64,000 nucleotides of DNA from Symbiodinium kawagutii (Eukaryota; Sar; Dinophyceae; Suessiales; Symbiodiniaceae): positions 278,599 through 342,598 of the forward strand of contig VSDK01028391.1 in NCBI GenBank assembly GCA_009767595.1, written 5' to 3'. Shown here piece after piece: positions 53,463 through 62,384 of this stretch (its first letter is position 1; each line of letters begins with the position of its first letter). The translations under genes were made by a program, and so were the position numbers. The notes beneath the pieces are model-generated. The model was not told where the DNA came from, made no database searches, and worked only from the letters and a program-made list of their open reading frames with translations.

Positions 53463-53534
53463 CCATTCGTGTGACACAAAGAATCCGCTGCCCTGCTGCT
53501 CAAAGAGCACCAAGATGTTCTCTGCGAGCAAATC
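53463..53534 (-). CDS. exon with FVSHEW motif
   Basis: The minus strand has 24 codons from CCACAG|G to TGG|GTTGGA, reading DLLAENILVLFEQQGSGFFV then SHEW. The order helix, then FFVSHEW, resembles the first strand of a domain I recall as common in dinoflagellate predicted proteins, where FVSHEW or FISHQW precedes a conserved HPDP. The frame past the donor reads VGRGHPET, which may in fact be the continuation. Function unknown. Confidence 0.55.
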
Positions 53535-53832
53535 CTGTGGGGTGCGAGGATGTCAGCCGCCATGCTCACTAACGTTGGTGTACTCATACATTGGCTTAGT
53601 GTTTGACAGGCAACAAATGTTGGGTTGTTGGTCCCAGCAGTGTTATTTCGACACGTCATGAATTACCATGGTTTACCATGGTTGTCCAATTCAATTTGGT
53701 GGTCTATTTAGTTTGGTGGTTCATGTATTTCTTTTTTGGCACAAAGACCACGGCATGCAATTTACAATGCCCGCTGACACACACACAAATCGAACAAGGC
53801 TTGTAGCCAACCAAAGGGTTGATGAGTTGTGC

Positions 53833-54063
53833 TCAAGCCTTTGTAAATCTACGTGCCGCCTGTTCAGCGCTCCGTACTTCGTTCCCCTTCGCTCCTCGTG
53901 TGGCCGCATCGTCGAAAATGTGAGAAAGACTTCTTGCGGAACCTGTGGGCTGTGCCGATCGGTGCCGGGTTTCACAGGAGCCTTGTCCAAAGCCGTGGGT
54001 ACCAATAACTCTGTGTGCACCGACCACATCTCCATGAGAACTGGAGAAACGGAAACTAGCTAA
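53833..54063 (-). CDS. GC-rich coding-like region, frame ambiguous
   Basis: Two minus frames are open at once: one reads GAHRVIGTHGFGQGSCETRH, the other LDKAPVKPGTDRHSPQVPQE then FSTMRPHEERRGTKYGALNR. It probably contains an exon downstream of 54286-54453, but the frame is undecided. Confidence 0.4.
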   Translation of the reverse strand, partial: LASFRFSSSHGDVVGAHRVIGTHGFGQGSCETRHRSAQPTGSARSLSHIFDDAATRGAKGNEVRSAEQAARRFTKA

Positions 54064-54285
54064 AATTTGCCCACACATGGAAAAACTATGACCACATTTT
54101 GGATATGAAAACTTCCAAAAGACCTCTGGGATTTGGACCTTTTGGATCCTTTTGGAAATAGTGTGCTTTGTGCTCATCCTGGTGGTTCCTTCCATTTGGC
54201 TTGGCAAACTAAGTACTGTGTACATCTGTGCCAGCTTTGAAAATTTGTTCAGAGCTTGAGGTGAACCAGCCAGGCGGCAGTATAC

Positions 54286-54453
54286 ATCGGATAGTACAAC
54301 TCGGGCTTCTCCCCCTTCTGCCAGGCAGATCTCTGCAACGCGGCCGCATGCTTCAGAAAAGGCGTAGCGGGTCGGGCACAGCAAGTCATTTCGTCGGGCG
54401 AAGAGCTTGAGAAAGGCAGCAACAAACACATGGTGCATGTGAGCGTGCAAGTC
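54286..54453 (-). CDS. exon, alanine/leucine-rich, unrecognised
   Basis: A TTTTGTTTCAG|G acceptor, the cleanest in the window, opens 56 codons: DLHAHMHHVFVAAFLKLFAR, then RYAFSEACGRVAEICLAEGG, then EARVVLSD up to GTATAC. Phase 0 at both ends. The wider frame is open to 53833 (209 codons). No family was recognised. Confidence 0.65.
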
Positions 54454-54693
54454 CTGAAACAAAATGTCACCAGAATCAACCAGCTAGTCTTAATGTAGTA
54501 CCACCCTGCGCGCCACGCACACTATCGACAGTCTACAAGTTGCCACACAGCCGCATCGCTCAATGACCTGGTGAGCAAGTTAGTATGACAAGTGTGGATG
54601 TGCAAGTTGTGACCATCCGACCGGAACCGCTGAAAACTGGTGAGGGGCTCAAGAATCCTGCAACAGTCCAGCTTAATTCTCGGGGTTGTAATT

Positions 54694-54775
54694 TCAAGAC
54701 TCAATACGTTTGAAAGATTTGGAAAGTGGTTTCAGGAAAATATTTTCCTTCAAAGATGCAAAATCCTGGCGAGCC
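54694..54775 (-). CDS. possible terminal exon
   Basis: The minus strand after CGCCAG|G reads DFASLKENIFLKPLSKSFKR then IES-stop. It follows the exon at 54916-55004 on the same strand. Short but protein-like. Confidence 0.4.
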
Positions 54776-54915
54776 AACACAAAAGCTTTACAAAATGGCC
54801 ATGAGACCCGGGAGATCAGTGAAGGAGTTGGATCTTGGAACCTTGAAATTTTGTACCTCAAATGATCCAAATCTATGCCTCTTTCGCAGGTCTGTAGCAC
54901 CATCCCTGCCCCAAC

Positions 54916-55004
54916 CCGTGGATCTCCGCTGCAGTTTTTCGCGGGCTGCGGCTACGGCCCCGCGACTCCCTCAGGACCTCGCCGCAGTTCACCACCCGCA
55001 CTTC
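54916..55004 (-). CDS. exon, arginine/serine-rich
   Basis: The minus strand runs from GCCCAG|G to CACGG|GTTGGG and reads EVRVVNCGEVLRESRGRSRS then PRKTAAEIH. The RGRSRSPRK cluster recalls an RS-type or basic nuclear motif. A MITE-like element begins only about 30 bp upstream of its acceptor. Confidence 0.55.
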
Positions 55005-55035
55005 CTGGGCAGGTGCAGCACTTGCAGGAGAGATT

Positions 55036-55115
55036 TGGTGGTTTCTCAAAATAGGGAATCCATGCGAATTCCCCAAAAATGGTTGGTATATTACGGTATA
55101 TTGCTCCAATTTGAC
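55036..55115 (-). mobile_element. MITE-like element, half copy beside an exon
   Basis: GGTGGTTTCTCAAAATAGGG, then CCCCAAAAATGGTTGGTATA, is the reverse orientation of the right half of the copy at 49857-49968. The far end is lost. Confidence 0.65.
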
Positions 55116-55218
55116 TTTGTTTAATGGATGATTGGGAGGTTACCCGTGAGTCCCTGAGAAACGCTCATTTCAGCAATGCCCAAGTGATGGAAATTCGCAC
55201 AGCAACTCTTACCAATCC

Positions 55219-55400
55219 TCAATACAGAAACGGCATTTCCAGAAAAAGAGATGATGGGTACCTCCACATGCCGCGGATGGTGCAGAAGTTGGGAGGCAAG
55301 TCACATGCATCTGCGACATGATCGACATGAAGTTGAGCATAGTTGAACCAACTGCAAGACTCATCGAGACTTGACAAAGCAGGGAGGCCAACCATAACCA
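55219..55400 (-). CDS. possible exon, frame ambiguous
   Basis: The minus strand reads SSLDESCSWFNYAQLHVDHV then ADACDLPPNFCTIRGMW and meets a GAG|GTACCC donor. A second frame gives a hydrophobic reading (LCQVSMSLAVGSTMLNFMSI). The donor favours the first. Confidence 0.4.
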
Positions 55401-55974
55401 GTGGGGTCACTCTCACTGAGGAGTGGTGAAAAAATCGGTGTCATTGCTTGGAATAGGGACTGCTAGTGGGCTGGTGGTAAATTCTAGTCCATGGATGAGG
55501 ATGACAGTTGAGTACATATACCGACCTAATTGATTCTTTCAGTATAAACCCTGTGTGGGATATCCGCTGAGAATATTAACCGCGTCCTCAAATCTTTCTG
55601 TAGCTACGCCGCTGGTATTGTGGTTCTATGTGTCTCCGTCAATGTCATCATAGCAGATCATAGCCATATCACCCCAGGGAACAGCAAACGACCCTTGCAG
55701 TCTCCTTGCACTCTGAATCCCGTGCTTCACGAATATGATGAAGAAACTCAGCACCTGCCATTTTACGGCAAGAGGCTCCCTGTCAAATCAGGTGTCCATC
55801 GAACGAGTTGCACAAAATGACGACTTCCGAAGTCAAATGCTAATATGGTTTCTAATACATTCCTTTGGTGGTCTTTCACCTTGTTCACAGCACACACTGA
55901 GAGCAGTTCAATCGGTACAAATGATCCCATAATCCCTGCAAAAGCATGTCAAACATCTTGTTCCCAACACTCAT

Positions 55975-56340
55975 TCAGAATATATTCATAACTCTATTGG
56001 TACTGGGGATTTGCCACACATGATCACCCGCTACAATCCAACTGGTAGAACCCCACCATGACAACATCAAACGCTTCCGCCATGGCCCTTCACCACGGGC
56101 CGGGCTTCTCTCTGGCTCAGTCTTCCTATGTCGACTCGTAGCGAGGCTCCCAACCTCATCCCAGGCCGCATCCAAACAGAGAAGGCTCCCACCGGCTGCC
56201 TTTGCACAAACGACCAAAGGCTGCATGATCACGATCAAGTCGAGGCGAGGCTGCCAAGGTCAAGATGTATCCTCGCTGGGGAGGCAGATCATCAGGGCTC
56301 CAGGGGGGTTGGGCCTCGTCCCAAAAGATTTAAGGCTTGA
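55975..56340 (-). CDS. GC-rich coding-like region, frame ambiguous
   Basis: One minus frame reads AAGGSLLCLDAAWDEVGSLA then SRHRKTEPERSPARGEGPWR (55975-56238). Another reads LPPQRGYILTLAASPRLDRD then HAAFGRLCKGSRWEP (up to about 56290). Both are protein-like; splice sites are not fixed. Confidence 0.4.
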
Positions 56341-56519
56341 GATGATGGATGTGATGGTGAAGGGCTGGTCACAGTTGGCAAGGTTGGTACCACGGGTGTG
56401 TAAATCATACACTCGATCAAAGAAATTCACAGATATGCAAATGCGTATAATACGTATGGATGCGATTGTATGTGCAAGGTTGGCAAGGGTGGTAAATATT
56501 GGCTGACAATGTTTGGTTG

Positions 56520-57210
56520 CAGGATCTACCGACTAGTTGGTACGTCTGTACGAAGTACCCGCAAGAATTGGTGATGTTTTGTCCAGATATGATCGCTTTG
56601 AATCATAGTGGACCGTGGGCGCACCACAAGCATCTCCTAATGATCGATGCTAAACGAAAAATGTCACTTGAGTAAACTCTCAGAAAGGACCCCCCTGGCC
56701 GAGCCCACCTGCAAAGTCATTTTTCCGGGATACCGTGAGCATTCCCGGCTCCGTATGACGCAAGCCTCAAGGTCCATGAGGGGTCAACTTGTCCAAACCT
56801 CGGAATCCTAACCTCAAAGGCTTGCCATGCATTGAAACATGAGGGCCACGTGGAGCTCAAGGATTAAGCCTTTTAAGCATCAGCCAATATTAAGTATTGA
56901 CCATCAGCAACATTGAACCGCCATTTTTACACAATCATTTACCATTGTTAATTTGAGTCAACATAACAGCAACCAACATTAACTATCCTTAATGGCAAAT
57001 GAATGGTCCATATACTACATGGATGCCCTCAAAATTGCCTTCAAAAGCTGGTGATTCGCCATCAAACACAGGGCCATTGTTGGATCCACCCTGAACCATC
57101 ATTAAACATGATGTTCCCTATTAACTCTTGCTGGTTCGTCACCATTAACAAACACATGGACCGGAAACAGTTGGGTATTGCTTTTGTTGGTCCTTAAGTT
57201 CTGAACAATT
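56520..57210. other. spacer with ACCATTAAC-type repeat
   Basis: No coding island is visible. From 56890 to 57150 words such as ACCATCAGCAACATTGAACC and ACCATTGTTAATTTG form a degenerate repeat. Confidence 0.5.
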
Positions 57211-57285
57211 TACAAGCAGGTGGATCTACAAATGCAATTGAGTCAATTCTGGCCTTGCCTTCCCCTGTCTCTGCTTCTGGCTCAC

Positions 57286-57400
57286 CTGAGCGCAGGTAGG
57301 GTGAACGGAATCACAACGGAGTCTCTGCATGGCGGCGCGAATCGCAACGTGCGCAACGCACGAGGTGCTTGGCTGCAAGCGGAGCACCAGAATGGTACCA
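57286..57400 (-). CDS. exon with canonical donor, unrecognised
   Basis: The minus strand ends at GCTCAG|GTGAGC and reads RLQPSTSCVAHVAIRAAMQR then LRCDSVHPTCAQ. A second minus frame shares the donor. The plus strand reads a signal-peptide-like sequence (FWPCLPLSLLLAHLSAG), which is the main competitor. Confidence 0.4.
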
Positions 57401-57499
57401 AGATGTACCAACATATTATAAGCACATTTCTTAGTCGCAATACTTCCGCTCCCAAAGAGAGACGAAAGTGATCTCTCTCTCTCTCTCTCCATCGCCATC

Positions 57500-58280
57500 C
57501 CGAAGGTTCAGCGAAAGTGATATTTCGTGTGATTTTGAAGTGTATATAGTATAGGCTAACGGTTATATAACTAACGTTTGTTAATGGAACATGCGGCATT
57601 TCCATGCATCTCCAACACTATACTTCTCTCATCAGTAGCAGCTGGAGGTGGTCCAAGTTGATATTCCATTCAGTCTAGGATGGGCAGAACTTCACATGTT
57701 TTAATGCCACTACAACATATCCCCAACGTGTGGGCATGGCTGAGGCAGGTGATTATCATGTACTCATTACCCTGAATTAAACTCTATCGCAATTCTTCTG
57801 GTTGGAAGGTACAGCAAGTCACTCAACCAGCCACCTAAATCATCCACACTGGTTCTTGATGCAAACCGTGCCAAGCATGACAAAATAGAATCACCATGCA
57901 TCACCCATTCCCCGTCACGATTTACCGTCATAACTTTCACAACCATCTATTGTAGGAAGTAAACCACTAACAACCACATCATTCGTTGCTAGCCGCTAGC
58001 CAGTGATAGCCAACAGAGACACCTCCATCATCCATGCTGATCAAATAACATCAATTAACGACCATCGGGCTGATCAACCAGCTTATCAAACATTGATGAC
58101 AAACCATGTTTAATCATAAATATCATAACAAGTTGACCCTTAGACATATGCTATTCACCATCATGAAAAGCAATTACCAATGACAAACCATTCAGGACCC
58201 TCATTGACATTCACCACTACCGCGGTTCCTACTGTTATATCCCTCATACTAACCAAGCTTCACCACCACTGACATCCCTC
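57500..58280. other. spacer with ATCATT/ACCATCA-type repeat
   Basis: A short (CT)n run lies at 57472-57490. From 57840 to 58280 the plus strand carries CCATCATTCACCA-type words. No coding island is visible. Confidence 0.5.
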
Positions 58281-58364
58281 AACCATGGCTACTCCACTAC
58301 CGTTCTGCAACCAAGACTCACCACCCTCAACCACCAAGCCACCACCATCCCACCACCAAGTCAC

Positions 58365-58497
58365 CCAGATCTCCGCCTCCCAACACCGCCATGGCCGCTG
58401 TCACAGGCCCAAAGCGCCGGTCACGCAGCCGCTGTGCCGCGCAGTCCTCCAGCAACCGTCGCGTGGACTTCGGCGCCACCTGCAGCGGTGTCCGGTG
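58365..58497 (-). CDS. exon, ankyrin-like start
   Basis: A GC-rich island on the minus strand starts after GGTAAG and reads HRTPLQVAPKSTRRLLEDCA then RDRRFGPVTAAMAVLGGGDL, ending near a GTGACT donor. HRTPLQVA is a typical first-helix motif of an ankyrin repeat. It sits between ATCATT-type repeats of opposite orientation on its two sides. Confidence 0.5.
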
Positions 58498-58738
58498 CTT
58501 ACCTGGCACCGGGTGATGATGGCTGAATGGTGAAAACATGTTAACACAATTCGTAGCCATGGTTAAACATGTTTTTCAACACTTGATGGTTTATTATTGT
58601 TGAACTATTAGTGATTTTTAGTTGGTGATGGTTAACTATAATAACAAAAGTCACCAATAATTGATGAAGAAATGAAGAAAATCAAGCAATGATGGTTGAA
58701 TAGTAATAACGATAACCATCTCCAAATAATGGGTGCAG

Positions 58739-58825
58739 CAACCAATGGTCAGTAAGTACTAATCAACCAATGGTCAGTAAATACTAACCAGCCAATGGTC
58801 AGTAAGTACTAATCAACCAATGGCC
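58739..58825. repeat. 25-bp minisatellite
   Basis: Three and a half copies of CAACCAATGGTCAGTAAGTA-CTAAT, with a few substitutions. Confidence 0.85.
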
Positions 58826-58856
58826 AGGGGTAAATCAAGCAATGAATAGTAATCGA

Positions 58857-58930
58857 AGGAAGTTTAGAAGTCTAACTTCCGACAATATGGACAACTCAGC
58901 TAGGGCAGATCGCCTGAGCAGATGTGTGAA
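58857..58930. repeat. long direct repeat, left copy
   Basis: GGAAGTTTAGAAGTCTAACT, then TCCGACAATATGGACAAC, recurs at 62281 with about three changes in 60 bp. Its start, GGAAGTT...AACTTCC, is itself an inverted repeat. The two copies bracket the satellite, the GATA array and the 381-codon ORF. Confidence 0.85.
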
Positions 58931-59116
58931 AGAAGAGATGTGTGAAAGATGGGATGTGCGAACGATGAGAATGCGAGCGCGCCAAAATGTTAGGAAAGTC
59001 GCGAAACGCCGTGTTTTGCAAGGTTTTGTGCCTCATGAGCGTCCAGAAGGGTACCTCGCTAAAGCGGCGGGTGCGGAGCACTGTGGCGGAAGGTGTGTGC
59101 AAAAATGGTTAAAAAA

Positions 59117-59560
59117 CCTAGGCGCGAAGCACATTTGGAAGTCAAAATCGTAAAAACATGTCAGCTCCGGAGCACTTTTGGAAGTTGCAACTTGCAATAT
59201 CGTGAAAAAACCTAGGCGCGAAGCACATTTGGAAGTCAAAATCGCAAAAACATGTCAGCTCCGGAGCACTTTTGGAAGTTGCAACTTGCAAAATCGTGAA
59301 GAAACCTAGGCGCGAAGCACATTTGGAAGTCAAAATCGTAGAAACATGTCAGCCTCGGAGCACTTTTGGAAGTTGCAACTTGCAAAATCGTGAAGAAACC
59401 TAGGCGCCGAGCACATTTGGAAGTCAAAATCGTAGAAACATGTCAGCCTCGGAGCACTTTTGGAAGTTGCAACTTGCAAAATCGTGAAGAAACCTAGGCG
59501 CCGAGCACATTTGGAAGTCAAAATCGTAGAAACATGTCAGCCTCGGAGCACTTTTGATGA
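59117..59560. repeat. 94-bp tandem satellite, about 4.7 copies
   Basis: Units begin CCTAGGCGCGAAGCACATTT at 59117, 59211, 59305, 59399 and 59493, exactly 94 bp apart. Later units share GAGCACTTTTGGAAGTTGCA. As 94 is not a multiple of three, the open frames across it shift and are not a protein. Confidence 0.97.
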
Positions 59561-60110
59561 CTCATGCTTCTCAAAACTGGCACGCCGCCTGCGCGCGAAG
59601 CAAATTTTGGCACGCTGCCTGCGCGCGAAGCAAATTTTTAAGATAAAATCTCGTACCAAAATAAAAACTTCAATTTTACCAGTGTTTCGGGCCACTTTTC
59701 GGAGATGTCATATGATCATGAAAATTGGCACGCCGCCTGCGCGCGAAGCACATTCTCACGTCTGAAGTCGCAAAAACTCGTGGTTTTTAACAAGTTTTGA
59801 AGGTTGCATGTCCGAAAAAGTGCACGCGGCCAGGGCGAGAAGCACATTTTGAAGCAAATGTGTCAAAACACAGCACGTTTTGACACTTTCGGAACACAGG
59901 AGACAAAAGTCGGAAAACACTTGCGTTTCGCGTCACTTTTCGTGATTTATGCGGCCAAAATGTGCACAACGCTTGCGCGCCAAGCACATTTGCAGGTCAA
60001 AAGTAGCAAAACACTTGATGATCGGAACACCTTTGCAAGGTTCAGTTCTCAAACGTGGCCAAACACCTAGATGCAAAAGATTTCATGATCCAAGCACATT
60101 TGGAAGGTAA
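59560..60110. repeat. decayed relatives of the satellite unit
   Basis: The words GCGCGAAGCAAATTT, GCGCGAAGCACATTC, GCGAGAAGCACATTTTG and GCGCCAAGCACATTTG recur at uneven spacing near 59600, 59625, 59745, 59840 and 59970. They look like older, diverged units of the 94-bp family. Confidence 0.65.
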
Positions 60111-60119
60111 ATGTCTGGA

Positions 60120-60410
60120 TAGACGAAGTGTTGGTTAGACAAAGAGGTAGCCAAATAGATCGACAAGTCGATAGTCAGATCGATGCAGATCGAGATGGAT
60201 AGTCAGATACATAGATGCATCGATGGATGAATAGATGGATCGCTAGATGGATAGATAGATGGATAGACTAGATAAGGGCGGAGTAGAGGGATGACCCAGG
60301 GGTGGTTACAGACTCCATGATGTTATGATCATATCTTTTGGCCTTACATGAGTTACTACCAGGTTTGAGTCGGTGGCTTGGGTTGGCCCCACAAGATAGA
60401 TAGATATATG

Positions 60411-60456
<46 letters not shown>

Positions 60457-60665
60457 ATAGCTAGAAAAGATATTTAGAACAGACAGACAGTTGGATAGCC
60501 AGGTGGCTAGATGGGTCGATAGATGGACAGATAGATAGACGAAACGAGAGTCAGATAGATAAGTAGATAGATAGTCAGGTAGATAGACAGAAAGAAAGAC
60601 AGATGGACACATAGATGATCAGACAAATAAACCGGTAGATAGATTAACAGATGGCTAGATAGGCA
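60120..60665. repeat. (GATA)n-type microsatellite block, left copy
   Basis: GATA/GACA/GATG tetranucleotides with long unique-looking words shared with 62400-63015, for example GGTAGCCAAATAGAT and GACGAAACGAGAGTCAGATA. A pure (GATA)n run lies at 60408-60455. Confidence 0.95.
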
Positions 60666-60886
60666 GGATACCACTGCACCTGGGGAAGCACCGCCGAGCT
60701 GAGACCTGCGCTGGCTTGGGTCTATTATCAGCTGTGTATCTCGTATGTTGTGTGACATCTTGCCGCAGCTCGTTTCCAATGAGTCATGAAACACACCACA
60801 TTCATTCCCACGGGCACTCATGGCAAACACAAACCGTTAGTTATACTGATCGAAGCTAAAAACGTTTCTGCATCTGGTGTTGGAAA

Positions 60887-62032
60887 TTGGGTCAGCCACG
60901 TATATGCCTGTTACAGAGAAGATACCTGGTCTGCGCAGCTCGCGGTGCGACTTTTCTGTCCGCCGTATCCGCAGCCATGGCTGTGCGCAATGCCGCCGTT
61001 GAGCTTTTGATGAACTTCTTGCAAGATGTTCGCAGAGCGTTGCCAACGTCGATCAGCTTGGTCGCAGCAGGAACCACTGACATTTGTCATCGGCGGTGGG
61101 ATTCTGGCGTGAGTGAGTGCCCGGCATCTGAAACCGGGTTGGCGTATGCCCTTGCCGAGCCGTACTCACAGACCCAGACTTTATTGTTTTGGATGGACGA
61201 GCTGTTGTCTGACCACGGCATGCCTGCCACATGGGACCATAGTTTGGATGGTGGGTGTCTGTGGTCACAGATGTGTGAAGGCGGAGAAAATTTTCTGCAC
61301 AATGTATTGTATGGGCTCAGCATATCCGTAGCATCCTGGCTGCGCTTCCTTGCGAAGTCGTCCGCAACCTCTGCGCGAGTGGTTTGCCTTTGTCGTACAG
61401 GGCAGCATCATAGTGTTTTCTTAAGCAGAATGTTGTGTTGCGTGCTGCAGGCCATGTACGATCTGCTCGGACTCCAGTACAGACACTTTTCGTGGGAGTG
61501 GGCATGCTACGGTCGAATCTTGAAAAGAAAACAAGGTGAGTCCGCTGAAGTGCAAGCACGTGTGAAGAAGCTGTTCTTGTCTCAAAGCATGCCCAAGCAT
61601 CTGTGCAGTCTAGCTGTCTTGGACGCTTCGTTCCTGCGGGTCGGGAAGACGGACAGTGCAGATTACAGACAGTACAGCTTGGACGTAAGAAAGTATTTAA
61701 CAGCTTGTATGAGAGAAAGCGCATTGCCGCTGTTGCGGGAATGGTTGGAAGACCGGTTGCCACATTGGACGGAAACACTGCTGCCATTGGCCGGATGCAT
61801 CGATGTTCGCACTTCTTGGCTACCCTTCGTGCAGCAGATACGAACCATTTTTCCAGCAAGGTGCTATTTGTGCTCAGAGTTTAATATGATGAACGGCTGG
61901 CAAAGTATTGCGGCCTCATGCTGTGAATTTATCACGCATGCTGATGGTGCGCCTTTTCTGGCCGCCACGTCTGCAACTGCAAGTGACAGCGCTGCTGCCG
62001 AGCCAGAAGACGAGGTTGCAAACATAGGATGA
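60887..62032 (+). CDS. intronless 381-residue protein with CxTGxHxSV motif
   Basis: The longest open frame in the window and the only strong one on the plus strand. Near residues 168-176 it reads CRTGQHHSV, close to the C-x-G-x-H-R-S-V loop of the RapZ C-terminal domain, with VVCL before it as a beta strand and a helix (FLSRMLCCVLQAMYDLLG) after it. The family's Arg is His here. Two other segments look like helices (QARVKKLFLSQSMPKHL; ESALPLLREWLEDRLPHWTE). The first 60 residues include GATFLSAVSAAMAVR, and the end has GAPFLAATSATASD, the same motif twice. An inner ATG (about codon 31) could be the start. GC content is even along the frame. The motif suggests nucleotide or phosphate binding; the role is unknown. 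Confidence 0.75.
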   Translation: MGQPRICLLQRRYLVCAARGATFLSAVSAAMAVRNAAVELLMNFLQDVRRALPTSISLVAAGTTDICHRRWDSGVSECPASETGLAYALAEPYSQTQTLLFWMDELLSDHGMPATWDHSLDGGCLWSQMCEGGENFLHNVLYGLSISVASWLRFLAKSSATSARVVCLCRTGQHHSVFLSRMLCCVLQAMYDLLGLQYRHFSWEWACYGRILKRKQGESAEVQARVKKLFLSQSMPKHLCSLAVLDASFLRVGKTDSADYRQYSLDVRKYLTACMRESALPLLREWLEDRLPHWTETLLPLAGCIDVRTSWLPFVQQIRTIFPARCYLCSEFNMMNGWQSIAASCCEFITHADGAPFLAATSATASDSAAAEPEDEVANIG

Positions 62033-62039
62033 CTTACGA

Positions 62040-62170
62040 ACCACGTCCGGCTTCTTCTTCTTGTTCTGCAGGTGCGTCTTTTCTGACCGCCTATACCGCA
62101 ACCACCTTGACCCGGGCGTGTCCTGCAGCGGCATGCGTCTTTTTTGACCGTATCGTTGCAGATGAACCTA
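62040..62170 (+). CDS. possible alternative last exon of the 381-codon gene
   Basis: GGCTTCTTCTTCTTGTTCTG-CAG|GTGCG is a strong splice acceptor at 62067. From it the plus strand reads GASFLTAYTATTLTRACPAA then ACVFFDRIVADEPI-stop. A GT at 61946 (G|GTGCGCC), in the matching phase, would give an intron whose two ends are near-identical repeats. Alternatively this is just another copy of the repeat. Confidence 0.35.
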
Positions 62171-62280
62171 TATGAACATGTGTGAAAAAGGATTTCCCTT
62201 TGGCTGCGACGTATCCTTACATATATTCCCTGTCATTTTGAAGTTTAGATTTAAATTTTGGCGTGAAGCCTAGATTCAAC

Positions 62281-62355
62281 AGGAAGTTTAGAAGTCTAAC
62301 TTCCGACAATATGGACAACCCAGCTAGGGTAGGTCGCTCATGCAGATATGCGAAA
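62281..62355. repeat. long direct repeat, right copy
   Basis: This copy matches 58857 onward through CAATATGGACAACCCAGCTA and the following GATATGCGAAA-like words, then jumps straight to the GATA block, lacking the 94-bp satellite. Confidence 0.85.
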
Positions 62356-62384
62356 TGTGACATGAGATGTGAGATGCTGTGTTT

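Noticed and set aside
59033..59521. Series of near-identical 63-68-codon minus frames
   Set aside because: They are the 94-bp satellite read in shifting frames; the period is not a multiple of three.
60268..60830. Tyr/Leu/Ser-rich minus frames in the GATA blocks (also 62681-63013)
   Set aside because: A tetranucleotide repeat without stops in some frames makes them; no protein constraint is visible.
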